A stretch of DNA of 64,000 bases from Megaustenia siamemsis (taxonomy: Eukaryota > Mollusca > Gastropoda > Stylommatophora > Ariophantidae), in contig JAVIAB010000092.1 of assembly GCA_032433765.1 (NCBI GenBank), positions 38,453,718 to 38,517,717 of the forward strand. The letters run 5' to 3'. Each line of letters starts with the position of its first letter. Positions within the stretch are counted from its first letter, which is position 1. Below are positions 1 through 10,775 of this stretch, one piece after another. A program made the position numbers and the translations under genes. The notes beneath the pieces were generated by a model. It was not told the DNA's origin. It did not search any database and was given only the letters and a program-made list of their open reading frames with translations.

Positions 1-65
1 TTTTTGATTTAAATCTGTTATGTCAAGTGGGTTTGTTGATGAATCAGATTTTAATAACATTAGAT

Positions 66-1106
66 AGCTAACAGATTACTAGCTAAATTATTACTAACAC
101 AGATTACTAGCTAAATTATCACTAACACAGATTACTAGCTAAATTGTCACTAACAGATTACTAGCTAAATTATTACTAACACATATTACTAGCTAAATTA
201 TTACTAACACAGATTACTAGCTAAATTATCACTAACAGATTACTAGCTAAATTATTACTAACACAGATTACTAGCTAAATTATCACTAACAGATTACTAG
301 CTAAATTATTACTAACACAGATTACTAGCTAAATTATCACTAACAGATTACTAGCTAAATTATTACTAACACAGATTACTAGCTAAATTATCACTAACAC
401 AGATTACTAGCTAAATTATTACTAACACAGATTACTAGCTAAATTATCGCTAACAGATTACTAGCTAAATTATTACTAACACAGATTACTAGCTAAATTA
501 TCGCTAACAGATTACTAGCTAAATTATTACTAACACAGATTACTAGCTAAATTATCACAAACACAGATTACTAGCTAAATTATCACTAACACAGATTACT
601 TGCTAAATTATCACTAACACAGATTATTAGCTACATTATCACTAACACATATTAATAGCTAAATTAATACCAACACGTATTACTTTCTAAATATCACTAA
701 CACAAACAGATAACTAGCTAATTATCACTAACATAAATAGGTTACAAGCTAATTATTACTAACTCACGCAGACTACTAGCTAAATTTTCACTATAGCAAA
801 ATATTAGCTAACTGATCACTAACATAAACATATTATTAGCTAATTATCACTAACATAAACAGATTACTATCTAAATTATCACCAAGAAAAGCAGATTACT
901 AGCTAAATCTTCCTTAACACAAACAGATTACTAGCTATATCTTCCTTAACACAAACAGATTACTAGCTAAATCTTTCTTAACACAAACAGATTTCTAGCT
1001 AAATCTTCCTTAACACAAACAGATTACTAGCTAAAACTTCCTTAACACAAACAGATTACTAGCTAAATCTTCCTTAACACAAACAGATTAATAGTTAAAT
1101 TATCAC
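66..1106. repeat. Satellite array, 26-32 bp units (left part)
   Basis: Head-to-tail units built on ACAGATTACTAGCTAAATTA plus TCACTAAC. The first part alternates 28-bp and 26-bp forms, which differ by loss of an AC. From about 885 the unit is a 32-bp variant containing AAATCTTCCTTAAC. Units become more diverged between about 640 and 880. The array stops at the transposon end and resumes in the same phase after 9101, so the two parts were once one array. Confidence 0.95.
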
Positions 1107-1108
1107 TA

Positions 1109-1145
1109 TAGCTCGTTTCAAATCACGTGCCTAACTTCAAAACTC
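1109..1145 (+). repeat. Left terminal inverted repeat of the mariner-type element
   Basis: Starts TAGCTCGTTTCAAATCACGT and pairs with the reverse complement of 9063-9099, which starts TAGCTTGTTTCATAACTTGT. Eight of the 37 positions differ, so the copy is not young. Confidence 0.8.
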
Positions 1146-1701
1146 AGTGACCGTTTGTTACAAACTGTTGAAATTTTCCAAATGTTATTAGAATGCAAAA
1201 GACCCTTTAAATGTATATTTAACAAATATCTTGCAGCTGCAGTTTTCTTAAAGCGGTGAATTTCTTTGATGTTTGTCAAAATTGTAAATTGTGAACCCCT
1301 AAATAATAGAAATTACCGTAGTTGCTGGTCTATGATTAATTTTCACTAGGTAAAGGCGTGGCCGTAATGGGAAAATAACTGAATAAGACAAAACACCAGG
1401 AGAATTATTGTCTTCTCAGTTCAAGGACGGACGATAATGTCAAGGTATACCTGTATGTCCAATTTTCATAGTTGTGTGGTCCTGAAAAGGACCGTTTGTT
1501 GAACTAATTTAAGGTAATAAAGGGGCCAACATTGTGGGGCCTATATACTTTCATTCTGAATCAGACGAGTCTAAAAGATTAATAACTGTTTGGGGTTGAA
1601 CATTCCACAAACCATCATTTTTCCAATATTTCTCTTCCTGTTTTAAGACGTGGTCTTCACATTAAGCCCAATAATCTTTGTCTATATTTAATAAAGCGAG
1701 A

Positions 1702-1938
1702 TTAGCAAGTCTTTACATCGCATATTTTGAATGTTGTATTTTCATCTGCCACTTGTCCTTTTAATTTTGCCCAGATTAGTTCTATTGGATTTAAATGAGC
1801 ATGGTAAGGTGGCAGCCTCAAACTTATATGACCGTGCTCTTGGATAATCTTATCTATTTGAAAAATCTGTGTACTTTGTTTTTGCTTTACTAGAGATAGT
1901 AATTCAGGTTTTAAGTACATGTTATTAAAATGTATGTG
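1702..1938 (-). pseudogene. Transposase, C-terminal part (catalytic E region)
   Basis: This is the 3' end of the transposase whose 5' part lies at 7822-8715. It supplies the third catalytic residue in the motif LPPYHAHLNPIELIW, the conserved NPxE block of Tc1/mariner/IS630 DDE transposases, and ends in a stop codon at 1702-1704. The first six bases (1938-1933 on the minus strand) are the second copy of the target duplication made by the nested element. If the 5,883-bp insertion and one 6-bp duplication are ignored, this segment continues the upstream frame with no shift and completes a protein of about 374 residues. The open frame appears to begin further upstream (to 2031), but that part is the end of the palindromic element and not transposase. 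Confidence 0.85.
1933..1938 (+). repeat. 6-bp target site duplication, left copy (TATGTG)
   Basis: TATGTG directly precedes the left end of the palindromic element. The same six bases follow its right end at 7822-7827. One copy is needed to restore the transposase reading frame. Confidence 0.85.
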
Positions 1939-2030
1939 AGTAGTAGGTGTGGCTGTTTTTGAACTCAAAAAGTGCATGTGCATGCACCGAAAGACAATAG
2001 ATTTGGCACCGATACTGCACGAAACATGCA

Positions 2031-2065
<35 letters not shown>

Positions 2066-2373
2066 TTGCATTCGCTATTTTTTCGAAATTGATTATTTTT
2101 TTGGGGGAAATTTTTTTTTTTTTTTGGTTCGTCAGTTTGTCGAAACGGTCTATTGTGTCTGAGTGATTAACGCAGGTAAATTCAAAAGATCGTGCGCTAA
2201 TCGGCTTATCGTGCGGGTCCGGTAATCGCCTCTCGCGGTGTGATATTTGTGAAAGAGTATTTTAAAAGAGTATATTTGTGAAAGTAAAAATTTAGAATTA
2301 TTTAAAAAGTATGTATTTGTGAAAGTAAAAAACTCAGAATTATTTTCAATAAAAAATAAAATAAAAAAAAATA

Positions 2374-2452
2374 GTCTCCCATCAGGATTCGAACACGGGA
2401 CTGCGTGACAGGCCAGGCACTTAGCACACGGTCCACTTCGTCACTTTGTCGA
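2374..2452 (-). other. tRNA-Asp-like segment, left arm
   Basis: On the minus strand it has an A-box-like TGACGAAGTGG, an anticodon-loop block CCTGTCACGC identical to the core of tRNA-Asp(GTC), and a B box GTTCGAATCC. The stems pair poorly, so it is a degenerate tRNA-like sequence or SINE head and not a tRNA gene. The inverted copy is at 7301-7379. Confidence 0.6.
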
Positions 2453-2751
2453 ACGGTCCACTGGGTCTGACAGGTAAATTGAAAAGATCAGGTTAGGAAA
2501 AGGTAAATACGACTAGCTCGCGGGCGGGAACGAGTTGGTCGGCACAGGGTGTGTTATTGTAGTATCGCTAACATCATGTTCCAGGATATCGGTTCTTGGG
2601 GAAAGATTATTGGTCGTGTGTGTTATCGCTACCAACATCATCATCATGTGTCGTGTAGTAAGGTGTGCTAATATTAAATAGTGACGTTCGCTCTTTCTCA
2701 TTCAATGTAAAGCAAAACAAAATTCTATATTTCACAACTTTATTAATACAT

Positions 2752-2772
2752 CATATATATATATATATATAT
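2752..2772. repeat. (AT)n, left arm
   Basis: Short AT run. The mirror position in the right arm (6438-6468) holds a longer AT run, so the two arms differ in repeat number here. Confidence 0.9.
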
Positions 2773-2899
2773 TACTGTCCGGTTGCTGATAATTTTAACC
2801 GTCTGGTGTGTAGTTGATCTGGTTAACAACAGGCGGCGTGTAGTTGCGTTTTCGAGACTGCCTTAACGCCATCTTTAGACAATGGAACTACCCCCTCTG

Positions 2900-3435
2900 C
2901 CTTCATGTCCTATCATCATCATGTGCCACCCTCAACAACATCATCAACCCTTCATGGCCTATCATCATCAGGTGCCACCCTCAACAACATCAGCATCCCT
3001 TCATGTCCTATCATCAGCATCATCATCATCAAGCCACACAAAGTATCAAACCGATTATTAGTGACACATCATCATCATGTGCCACCCTCAACACCATCAT
3101 CATCCCATCATGTCCTATCATCATCATGTGCCACCCTCAACAACATCATCAACCCTTCATGGCCTATCATCATCATCATGTGCCACCCTCAACAACATCA
3201 TCAACCCTTCATGGCCTATCATCATCATCATGTGCCACCCTCAACACCATCATCAACCCTTCATGGCCTATCATCATCATCATGTGCCACCCTCAACACC
3301 ATCATTAACCCTTCATGTCCTATCATCATCATGTGCCACACTCAACAACATCATCAACCATTCATGGCCTATCATCATCATGTGCCACCCTCAACACCAT
3401 CATCATCCCTTCATGTCCTATCATCAAGCCACACA
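2900..3435. repeat. CAT-rich minisatellite, left arm
   Basis: About ten units of roughly 45-51 bp built on CATCATCATGTGCCACCCTC and AACACCATCATCAACCCTTC with ATGGCCTAT. Unit length varies by whole CAT triplets. Because unit length is often a multiple of three, His/Ser-rich open frames of up to 219 codons appear in all three forward frames; I do not regard these as genes. It ends in a TCTC run (3453-3490). Mirrored at 5756-6312. Confidence 0.9.
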
Positions 3436-3506
3436 AAGTATCAACCAGCGAAATTCTCTCTCTCTCTCTGTCTCTCTGTCTCTCTCACATTCATGGTAAA
3501 CCAAAA

Positions 3507-4095
3507 CAAAATAGGCTCATACTCAAAACGTCGACCTAAAAACCATAAAAATCTACTCACATAGTCATACTAGTTAGACACAACGAGCAGGAAGTTATAT
3601 TCAAGGTCCAAAATGTTGGACCAAATCACTAAGATTTTACCACCATAACACACAAATTTAGGCTCATATTCAAAAAGTCGATCTTAAAACTCTACAAATC
3701 TACTCCTATACTCATACTAGTTAGATACATCGAACAGATAGTTATGTCCAATGTCAAAAAAAGTTAGACCAAATCGCAAGCATTTTACCCACAGAACAAA
3801 ATAAATATAGACTCATATTAAAAAATCGACCTCAAAACCATAAAAATCTACTCCCATACTCATACTAGTTAGACACAACGAACCGATCGTTATTTCTAAA
3901 GCCAAAAAAGTTTGGCCAATTCGCAAATATTTTACCACCATAACACACAAATTTAAGCTCATATTCAAAAAGTCGACATCAAAACCATAAAAATCTACTC
4001 ACATAGTCATAGTAGTTATACACAACGAGCAGGAAGTTATATTCAAGGTCCAAAATGTTGGACCAAATCACTAAGATTTTACCACTATAACACAT
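3507..4095. repeat. 150-bp tandem units, left arm (about 4 copies)
   Basis: Units start near 3507, 3660, 3808 and 3954 with AGGCTCATATTCAAAAAGTC and contain AAAAATCTACTC and ACTAGTTAGACACAACGA. The spacing is 146-153 bp. The right arm carries the inverted equivalent with about six copies. Confidence 0.85.
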
Positions 4096-4800
4096 CCACG
4101 ACCTCTAGAACCACGCACTTAACAAACTACAAACTAAATAAACCACAAACTCACGAACAACGAACTTAACAAACTACGAACTCACGAACCACAAACGTAA
4201 CAAACCACGAACTCATGAAACACAAACTTAACTAACAACGAACTCATGAACCACGACTCCACGAACCATGGACTTAACGAACCATCAACTCACGAACAAC
4301 GAACCACGACCCCACGAACCACAACCCCACTGGGGTCGTTGATGGTTCGTTAAGTCCATGGTTCGTATGGTCGTGGTTCGTGGTTCGTGAGTTGCTGGTT
4401 CGTTAAGTCCATGGTTCGTGGGGTTGTGGTTCGTGAGTTGATGGTTCGTTAAGTCCATGGTTCGTGGGGTTGTGGTTCGTGATTCGTGAGTTGATGGTTC
4501 GTTAAGTCCATGGTTCGTGGGGTTGTGGTTCGTGGGGTCGTGGTTCGTTGTTCGATAGGTCCATGGTTCGTGGGGTTGTGGTTCGTGGGGTCGTGGTTCG
4601 TTGTTCGTGAGTTGATGGTTCGTTAAGTCCATGGTTCGTGGAGTCGTGGTTCGTGAGTTCGTTGTTAGTTAAGTTTGTGTTTCATGAGTTCGTGGTTTGT
4701 TACGTTTGTGGTTCGTGAGTTCGTGGTTTGTTAAGTTCGTTGTTCGTGAGTTTGTGGTTTATTAAGTTTGTAGTTTGTTAAGTGCGATGTTCTAGAGGTC
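4096..4800. repeat. Central minisatellite and palindrome axis
   Basis: Short units of the form ACGAACCACGAACTCACGAAC on the left side reverse to GTTCGTGAGTTGATGGTTCG and TTAAGTCCATGGTTCGTGG on the right. The strand switch is at about 4330 (CCCCAC/TGGGG). The right side has more units, so the axis is not at the exact middle. The minus-strand frame through it (PTNH-type repeat, 4285-4632) is a product of the repeat. Confidence 0.85.
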
Positions 4801-5690
4801 GTGGATGTGTTATGGTGGTAAAATCTTAGTGATTTGGTCCAACATTTTGGACCTTGAATATAACTTCCTGCTCGTTGTGTATAACTACTATGACTATGTG
4901 AGTAGATTTTTATGGTTTTGATGTCGACTTTTTGAATATGAGCCTAAATTTGTGTGTTATGGTGGTAAAATATTTGCGAATTGGCCAAATTTTTTGGCTT
5001 TAGAAATAACGATCGGTTCGTTGTGTCTAACTAGTATGAGTATGGGAGTAGATTTTTATGGTTTTGAGGTCGACTTTTTTAATATGAGTCTATATTTATT
5101 TTGTTCTGTGGGTAAATTGTTAGTGATTTGGCCAAACTTTTTGGACCTAGAATATAACATTCTACTAGCTGTGTCTAACTATTACGACTATGTGAGTAGC
5201 TTTTGGGATTTTTAGGTCGACTTTTTGAATATGAACCTATATTTTTGTGTTCTCGGGGTAAAATGTTTGCGATTTGGCCAAACTTTTTTTGGCTTTAGAA
5301 ATAACGAACGGTTCGATGTGTCTAACTAGTATGAGAATGTGAGTAGCTTTTTGAAATTTTTAGGTCGACTTTTTAAATATGAGCCTACATTTTTGTGTTC
5401 TGTGGGTAAAATGCTTGCGATATGGTCTAACTTTTTTGACATTGGATATAACTATCTGTTCGATGTATCTAACTAGTATGAGTATAGGAGTAGATTTGTA
5501 GAGTTTTAAGATCGACTTTTTGAATATGAGCCTAAATTTGTGTGTTATGGTGGTAAAATCTTAGTGATTTGGTCCAACATTTTGGACCTTGAATATAACT
5601 TCCTGCTCGTTGTGTCTAACTAGTATGACTATGTGAGTAGATTTTTATGGTTTTTAGGTCGACTTTTTGAGTATGAGCCTATTTTGTTTT
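4801..5690. repeat. 150-bp tandem units, right arm (about 6 copies)
   Basis: Inverted copies of the left-arm 150-bp units, with GACTTTTTGAATATGAGCCT at about 4927, 5078, 5219, 5367, 5514 and 5661. Two extra units compared with the left arm show that copy number changed after the palindrome formed. Confidence 0.85.
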
Positions 5691-5715
5691 GGTTTATCAT
5701 GAATGTGAGAGAGAC

Positions 5716-5755
<40 letters not shown>

Positions 5756-5759
<4 letters not shown>

Positions 5760-6312
5760 TCGCTGGTTGATACTTTGTGTGGCTTGATGATAGGACATAA
5801 AGGGATGATGATGGTGTTGAGGGTGGCACATGATGATGATAGGCCATGAATGGTTGATGATGTTGTTGAGGGTGGCATATGATGATGATAGGCCATGAAT
5901 GGTTGATGATGGTGTTGAGGGTGGCACATGATGATGATGATAGGCCATGAAGGGTTGATGATGGTGTTGAGGGTGGCACATGATGATGATGATAGGCCAT
6001 GAACGGTTGATGATGTTGTTGAGGGTGGCACATGATGATGATGATAGGCCATGAAGGGTTGATGATGTTGTTGAGGGTGGCACATGATGATGATAGGACA
6101 TGATGGGATGATGATGGTGTTGAGGGTGGCACATGATGATGATGTGTCACTAATAATCGGTTTGATACTTTGTGTGGCTTGATGATGATGATGCTGATGA
6201 TAGGACATGAAGGGATGCTGATGTTGTTGAGGGTGGCACCTGATGATGATAGGCCATGAAGGGTTGATGATGTTGTTGAGGGTGGCACATGATGATGATA
6301 GGACATGAAGGC
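5756..6312. repeat. CAT-rich minisatellite, right arm (inverted)
   Basis: Reverse complement of 2900-3435, with GGTTGATGATGTTGTTGAGG plus GTGGCACATGATGATGATAG units. Preceded by a longer GA run (5706-5756) than the matching TC run of the left arm. Confidence 0.9.
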
Positions 6313-6436
6313 AGAGGGGGTAGTTCCATTGTCTAAAGATGGCGTTAAGGCAGTCTCGAAAACGCAACTACACGCCGCCTGTTGTTAACCAGATCAACTA
6401 CACGCCAGACGGTTAAAATTATCAGCAACCGGACAG

Positions 6437-6437
<1 letters not shown>

Positions 6438-6468
<31 letters not shown>
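6438..6468. repeat. (AT)n, right arm
   Basis: About 31 bp of AT, mirror of 2752-2772. Confidence 0.9.
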
Positions 6469-6472
<4 letters not shown>

Positions 6473-6728
6473 TATTAATAAAGTTGTGAAATATAGAATT
6501 TTGTTTTGCTTTACATTGAATGAGAAATGGCGAGCGTCACTATTTAATATTAGCACACCTTACTACACGACACATGATGATGATGTTGGTAGCGATAACA
6601 CACACGACCAATAATCTTTCCCCAAGAACCGCTATCCTAGCACATGATGTTAGCGATACTACAATAACACACCCTGTGCCGACCAACTCGTTCCCGCCCG
6701 CGAGCTAGTCGTATTTACCTTTTCCTAA

Positions 6729-7261
6729 CCCCCCTTCAACGTCATTGCTTGTCAGCATTTTTTTACATGTCGCCTCCTGTTGCCTAATACCCACCTCACA
6801 CATGATGATACTAATAACACTCGACCAATAAAGGCACCCCCCTTTCCCCACCCGCACGCCTCCGAATAATAATCGGTTTGATAGTTTGTGTGGTATGTTG
6901 GTGATGATAGGACATGAAGGGTTGATGATGTTGTTGAGGGTGGCACATGATGATGATGATAGGACATGAAGGGTTGATGATGGTGTTGAGGGTGGCACAT
7001 GATGATGATGATAGGCCATGAAGGGTTGATGATGTTGTTGAGGGTGGTACATGATCACTAAAAAAATGTAGTGCGAGATCCGCGACCCAATCAGTTACGA
7101 GATCACCTATAATTTTAAATTTCCCTTCATTTTAAGTTTTTAAAAATATTGATTTTTCATCATTATATTTTATTATTTTTAACATAAGTCCGTTTTCTTT
7201 TCAATCGGGGTTTTACCTGAGTTGGTTAACTGAAATATCCTAAGCCGGACTGTTTGACGGC
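6729..7261. other. Right-arm-only segment of the palindromic element
   Basis: This stretch of about 530 bp has no counterpart in the left arm, where the flanking sequences (TTTTCCTAAC and GATCTTTTCAATTTACC, reversed) are joined directly. It contains three to four more CAT-type minisatellite units (6900-7050) and 200 bp of AT-rich unique DNA. It is either the original sequence lost from the left arm or a later insertion. Confidence 0.75.
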
Positions 7262-7300
7262 CCGATCTTTTCAATTTACCTGTCAGACCCAGTGGACCGT

Positions 7301-7379
7301 TCGACAAAGTGACGAAGTGGACCGTGTGCTAAGTGCCTGGCCTGTCACGCAGTCCCGTGTTCGAATCCTGATGGGAGAC
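7301..7379 (+). other. tRNA-Asp-like segment, right arm
   Basis: Inverted copy of 2374-2452. It has A box TGACGAAGTGG, then CCTGTCACGC and B box GTTCGAATCC, followed directly by an A/T-rich tract. Internal RNA polymerase III promoter boxes are therefore present in both arms, pointing outward. Confidence 0.6.
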
Positions 7380-7821
7380 TATTTTTTTATTTTTATTTTT
7401 TATTTTTAATAATTCTGAATTTTTTACTTTCACAAATACATATTTTTTAAATAATTCTGAATTTTTACTTTCACAAATATACTCTTTTAAAATACTCTTT
7501 CACAAATATCACACCGCGAGAGGCGATCACCGGACCCGCACGATAAGCCGATTAGCGCACGATCTTTTGAATTTACCTGCGTTAATCTCTCAGACACAGT
7601 AGACCGTTTCGACAAACTGACGAATCATAAAAAAAAAAAAAAAATTCCTCCCCCCCCAAAAAAAAAAAAAAAATCAATTTCGAAAAAATAGCGAATTAAA
7701 AAATTTTTTTTTTTTTTTTTTTTTTTGGGTGTATGTTTCGTGCAGTATGGGTGCCAAATCTATTGTCTTTCGGTGCATGCACATGCACTTTTCGTGGTCT
7801 AAAACAGCCACACCTACTAAT

Positions 7822-7827
7822 TATGTG
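7822..7827 (+). repeat. 6-bp target site duplication, right copy (TATGTG)
   Basis: Matches 1933-1938 exactly and directly follows the right end of the palindromic element. Confidence 0.85.
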
Positions 7828-8715
7828 CTCCTTTGTGAGCCATATCTTAATAGCATCTTTTGTACTGGAAGACGTCGGGACTTTATCTTCAAGTGCAACA
7901 ATGTTGTGGTACGCTGCATTGTCCATTATTAGGCAAGATGGTCGATCTAGTGATGGGAGAACAGAATTTTCAATCCAATGTCTAAATATGTGACCATTCA
8001 TCTCAGAGTGATAATCCCGATTGTCTATGGATTTTGAAAGAAAAATGAGCTCTGCATTCTGTATTAGTCCATGTTGTCGACTACCTGCATGAGCAATTAT
8101 CAAGCGCTGTCCTTTGCTGCTAGGTATTAATCTCTTAATCTTTCCATCTGATGACTGCCATTCCCTTTGGTTAGTGTGGTGAGCATTGATCCATGTTTCA
8201 TCCAAGTACACAATATCATAACCTTGCTTGCGCACCTCTTTTACTTCACATAAGCACTTGCTTCTCATGACTACTATATGTGGCTTCTCACAGATGATGT
8301 TTCGTCCACTGGAATACTTTCTGAATGTAAAGCCTGCAGCTCTCACATTCCTCCATAATGTAGACTTTGATATTTCAATACTGTTGTTCTTTTTCAGCGA
8401 TACTTTTAATTTTCTTATTGTAACAGTTTCATTCATACCCAACATTTTGCGAATTTCCCTTCTAATAAGTTCACTGTCGAAATTATCCAACATTTTTGCT
8501 CTTCCTTGTGATTTTGTATATTTGGAACATTGACGGTCACGTGCTTGAATCCAGCGATTAAATGACCGTTTAGATAAATCCAAAATGTGTCTTGTCCTAT
8601 TCTCAGGGTTTTCTAAAGAATGAAATAATCTTCCTCGTTTAGCCTCTTTGCAAAAATAGTCATACATTTTTATTGCGATGTTTTGTAAGCTGCAGAATTT
8701 CATTTTAAGACTCAT
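7822..8715 (-). pseudogene. IS630/Tc1/mariner-type transposase, N-terminal part, interrupted
   Basis: Residues 1-298 of a DDE transposase that would cut and paste its own element. The start at 8715 gives MSLKMKF and is the first Met of the frame. Residues about 30-150 are a basic helix-turn-helix type DNA-binding region (for example RSFNRWIQ and ISKSTLWRNVRAAGF). The catalytic core shows the first Asp in IVYLDETWINA (about D172) and the second in CLIMDNAAYHN (about D265). The third residue, E, lies about 84 positions later in the separate C-terminal piece at 1702-1932. This gives a D-to-E spacing of about 83, far longer than the DD34-39 of classical Tc1 and mariner and like the DD82E (Sailor-type) group as I recall it. 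The frame is free of stops or shifts up to the insertion. The last 34 apparent codons of the open frame (down to 7696) belong to the nested element. Confidence 0.88.
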
Positions 8716-9062
8716 GATAAATGTTATCGTTCCACGTCTTCACCTCTGAATGAACGGGAATGGAACACACAATTTCTCTTTTTTTTTACAAGTGTCTAAT
8801 TGTGTCAAAAAACCACGGTGAAAGCGTGCAAAGACGTCAATTTTACCGTGTATGGATTTTTACTCGCTATTTTTAACTTAAAATACTGTAAACATTAAGT
8901 TTTGACTACATCAATGGGTCGTTATAAATTTATATAAATCAAATAAGCAACAATAATAACCAAATGTTTTTTTTAATGAAATTAATTCCCTGTTGGGTTC
9001 TAATCATTATAACTTTACATGCACATTTTGAACAACTTACAACAAGCGGTTAAAAAGCTATA

Positions 9063-9099
9063 GATTTTTAAAGTTGGGCACAAGTTATGAAACAAGCTA
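9063..9099 (-). repeat. Right terminal inverted repeat of the mariner-type element
   Basis: Read inward it starts TAGCTTGTTTCATAACTTGT. It is followed by the TA target duplication and then by the resumed satellite. Confidence 0.8.
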
Positions 9100-9101
9100 T
9101 A

Positions 9102-9620
9102 ACACAAATTATTAGCTAACTTTTCACTAGCATAAACAGATTATAAGCTAAACAAACACAAACATATTACGAGCCTAATTATCACTAACACAAACAGATT
9201 ACTATCTAAACTAATACAAATAGATTACTATCTAAATTATCATTAATAAAATCAGATTACTAGCTACATCTTATGTAGCACAAACACATTACTAGCTACA
9301 TCTTCCGTAATACAAACAGATTACCAGCTAAGGTATCACCAGCATAGATTATTAGCTAACTTATCACTAACGTAAACAGACAACTAGCTAAATTATCAAT
9401 AACACAAACAAATTACTAGCTAATTCTCACTAAAACATATTACAAGCTAAATTATCACTAATACAAATTACTAGCTAATTATAACTTAAACAAACAGATT
9501 ACGAGCTAATTATAACTTAAACAAACAGATTACGAGCTAATTATAACTTAAACAAACAGATTACGAGCTAATTATCACTAACAGAAACTGATTACTAGCT
9601 AAATTAACACTAACGCAGAG
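9102..9620. repeat. Satellite array, right part
   Basis: Diverged units of the same family as 66-1106 (ATTACTAGCTAAATTATCAC type). Includes three near-identical 31-bp copies containing TTACGAGCTAATTATAAC at about 9480-9570, a local recent expansion. Confidence 0.9.
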
Positions 9621-9639
9621 AGCATTTGCACTTGCACTA

Positions 9640-10775
<1,136 letters not shown>

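Larger units (their letters stand above)
1939..7821. mobile_element. 5.9-kb near-complete palindromic (foldback) element nested in the transposase
   Basis: The two halves are inverted copies of each other along almost their whole length, with the axis near 4330. The outer ends match (AGTAGTAGGTGTGG at the left, ATTAGTAGGTGTGG at the right read inward), and about 100 bp follow with few mismatches. The arms share, from outside in: an A/T homopolymer tract, a tRNA-like segment, a short AT repeat, a CATCATCATGTGCC-type minisatellite, 150-bp units, and a GGTTCGTGAG-type centre. The right arm has about 530 bp (6729-7261) missing from the left. There is a 6-bp TATGTG target duplication. No transposase, integrase or polymerase frame is visible, so it would be non-autonomous. 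The 6-bp duplication and 5'-AG left end recall Polinton/Maverick ends; other foldback families are possible. Confidence 0.85.
1109..9099 (-). mobile_element. IS630/Tc1/mariner-type DNA transposon, split by a later insertion
   Basis: The ends are imperfect terminal inverted repeats starting TAGCTYGTTTCA; the outer 37 positions agree at 29. They are flanked by TA at 1107-1108 and 9100-9101, the target duplication typical of the IS630/Tc1/mariner superfamily. Taking the element out rejoins the surrounding satellite in phase (TATCAC-TA-ACAC), which supports the boundaries. The element holds one transposase gene on the minus strand. Without the 5.9-kb nested insertion it would be about 2.1 kb, a normal size for the group. 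The internal non-coding parts (1150-1700 and 8716-9060) show no other gene. Confidence 0.85.

Noticed and set aside
2374..2452. A functional tRNA-Asp gene
   Set aside because: The anticodon-loop and B-box blocks fit, but the acceptor, D and anticodon stems do not pair well. Called tRNA-like only.
2844..3564. His/Ser-rich open frames of 140-237 codons (also mirrored at 5629-6367)
   Set aside because: They lie in a CAT-rich minisatellite, overlap in all three frames, and appear in both palindrome arms. They are explained by stop-free repeat units.
7729..8533. Plus-strand frames at 7729-7993 and 8228-8533
   Set aside because: They are antisense to the transposase and to the end of the palindromic element. 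The transposase frame has clear domain motifs; these do not.
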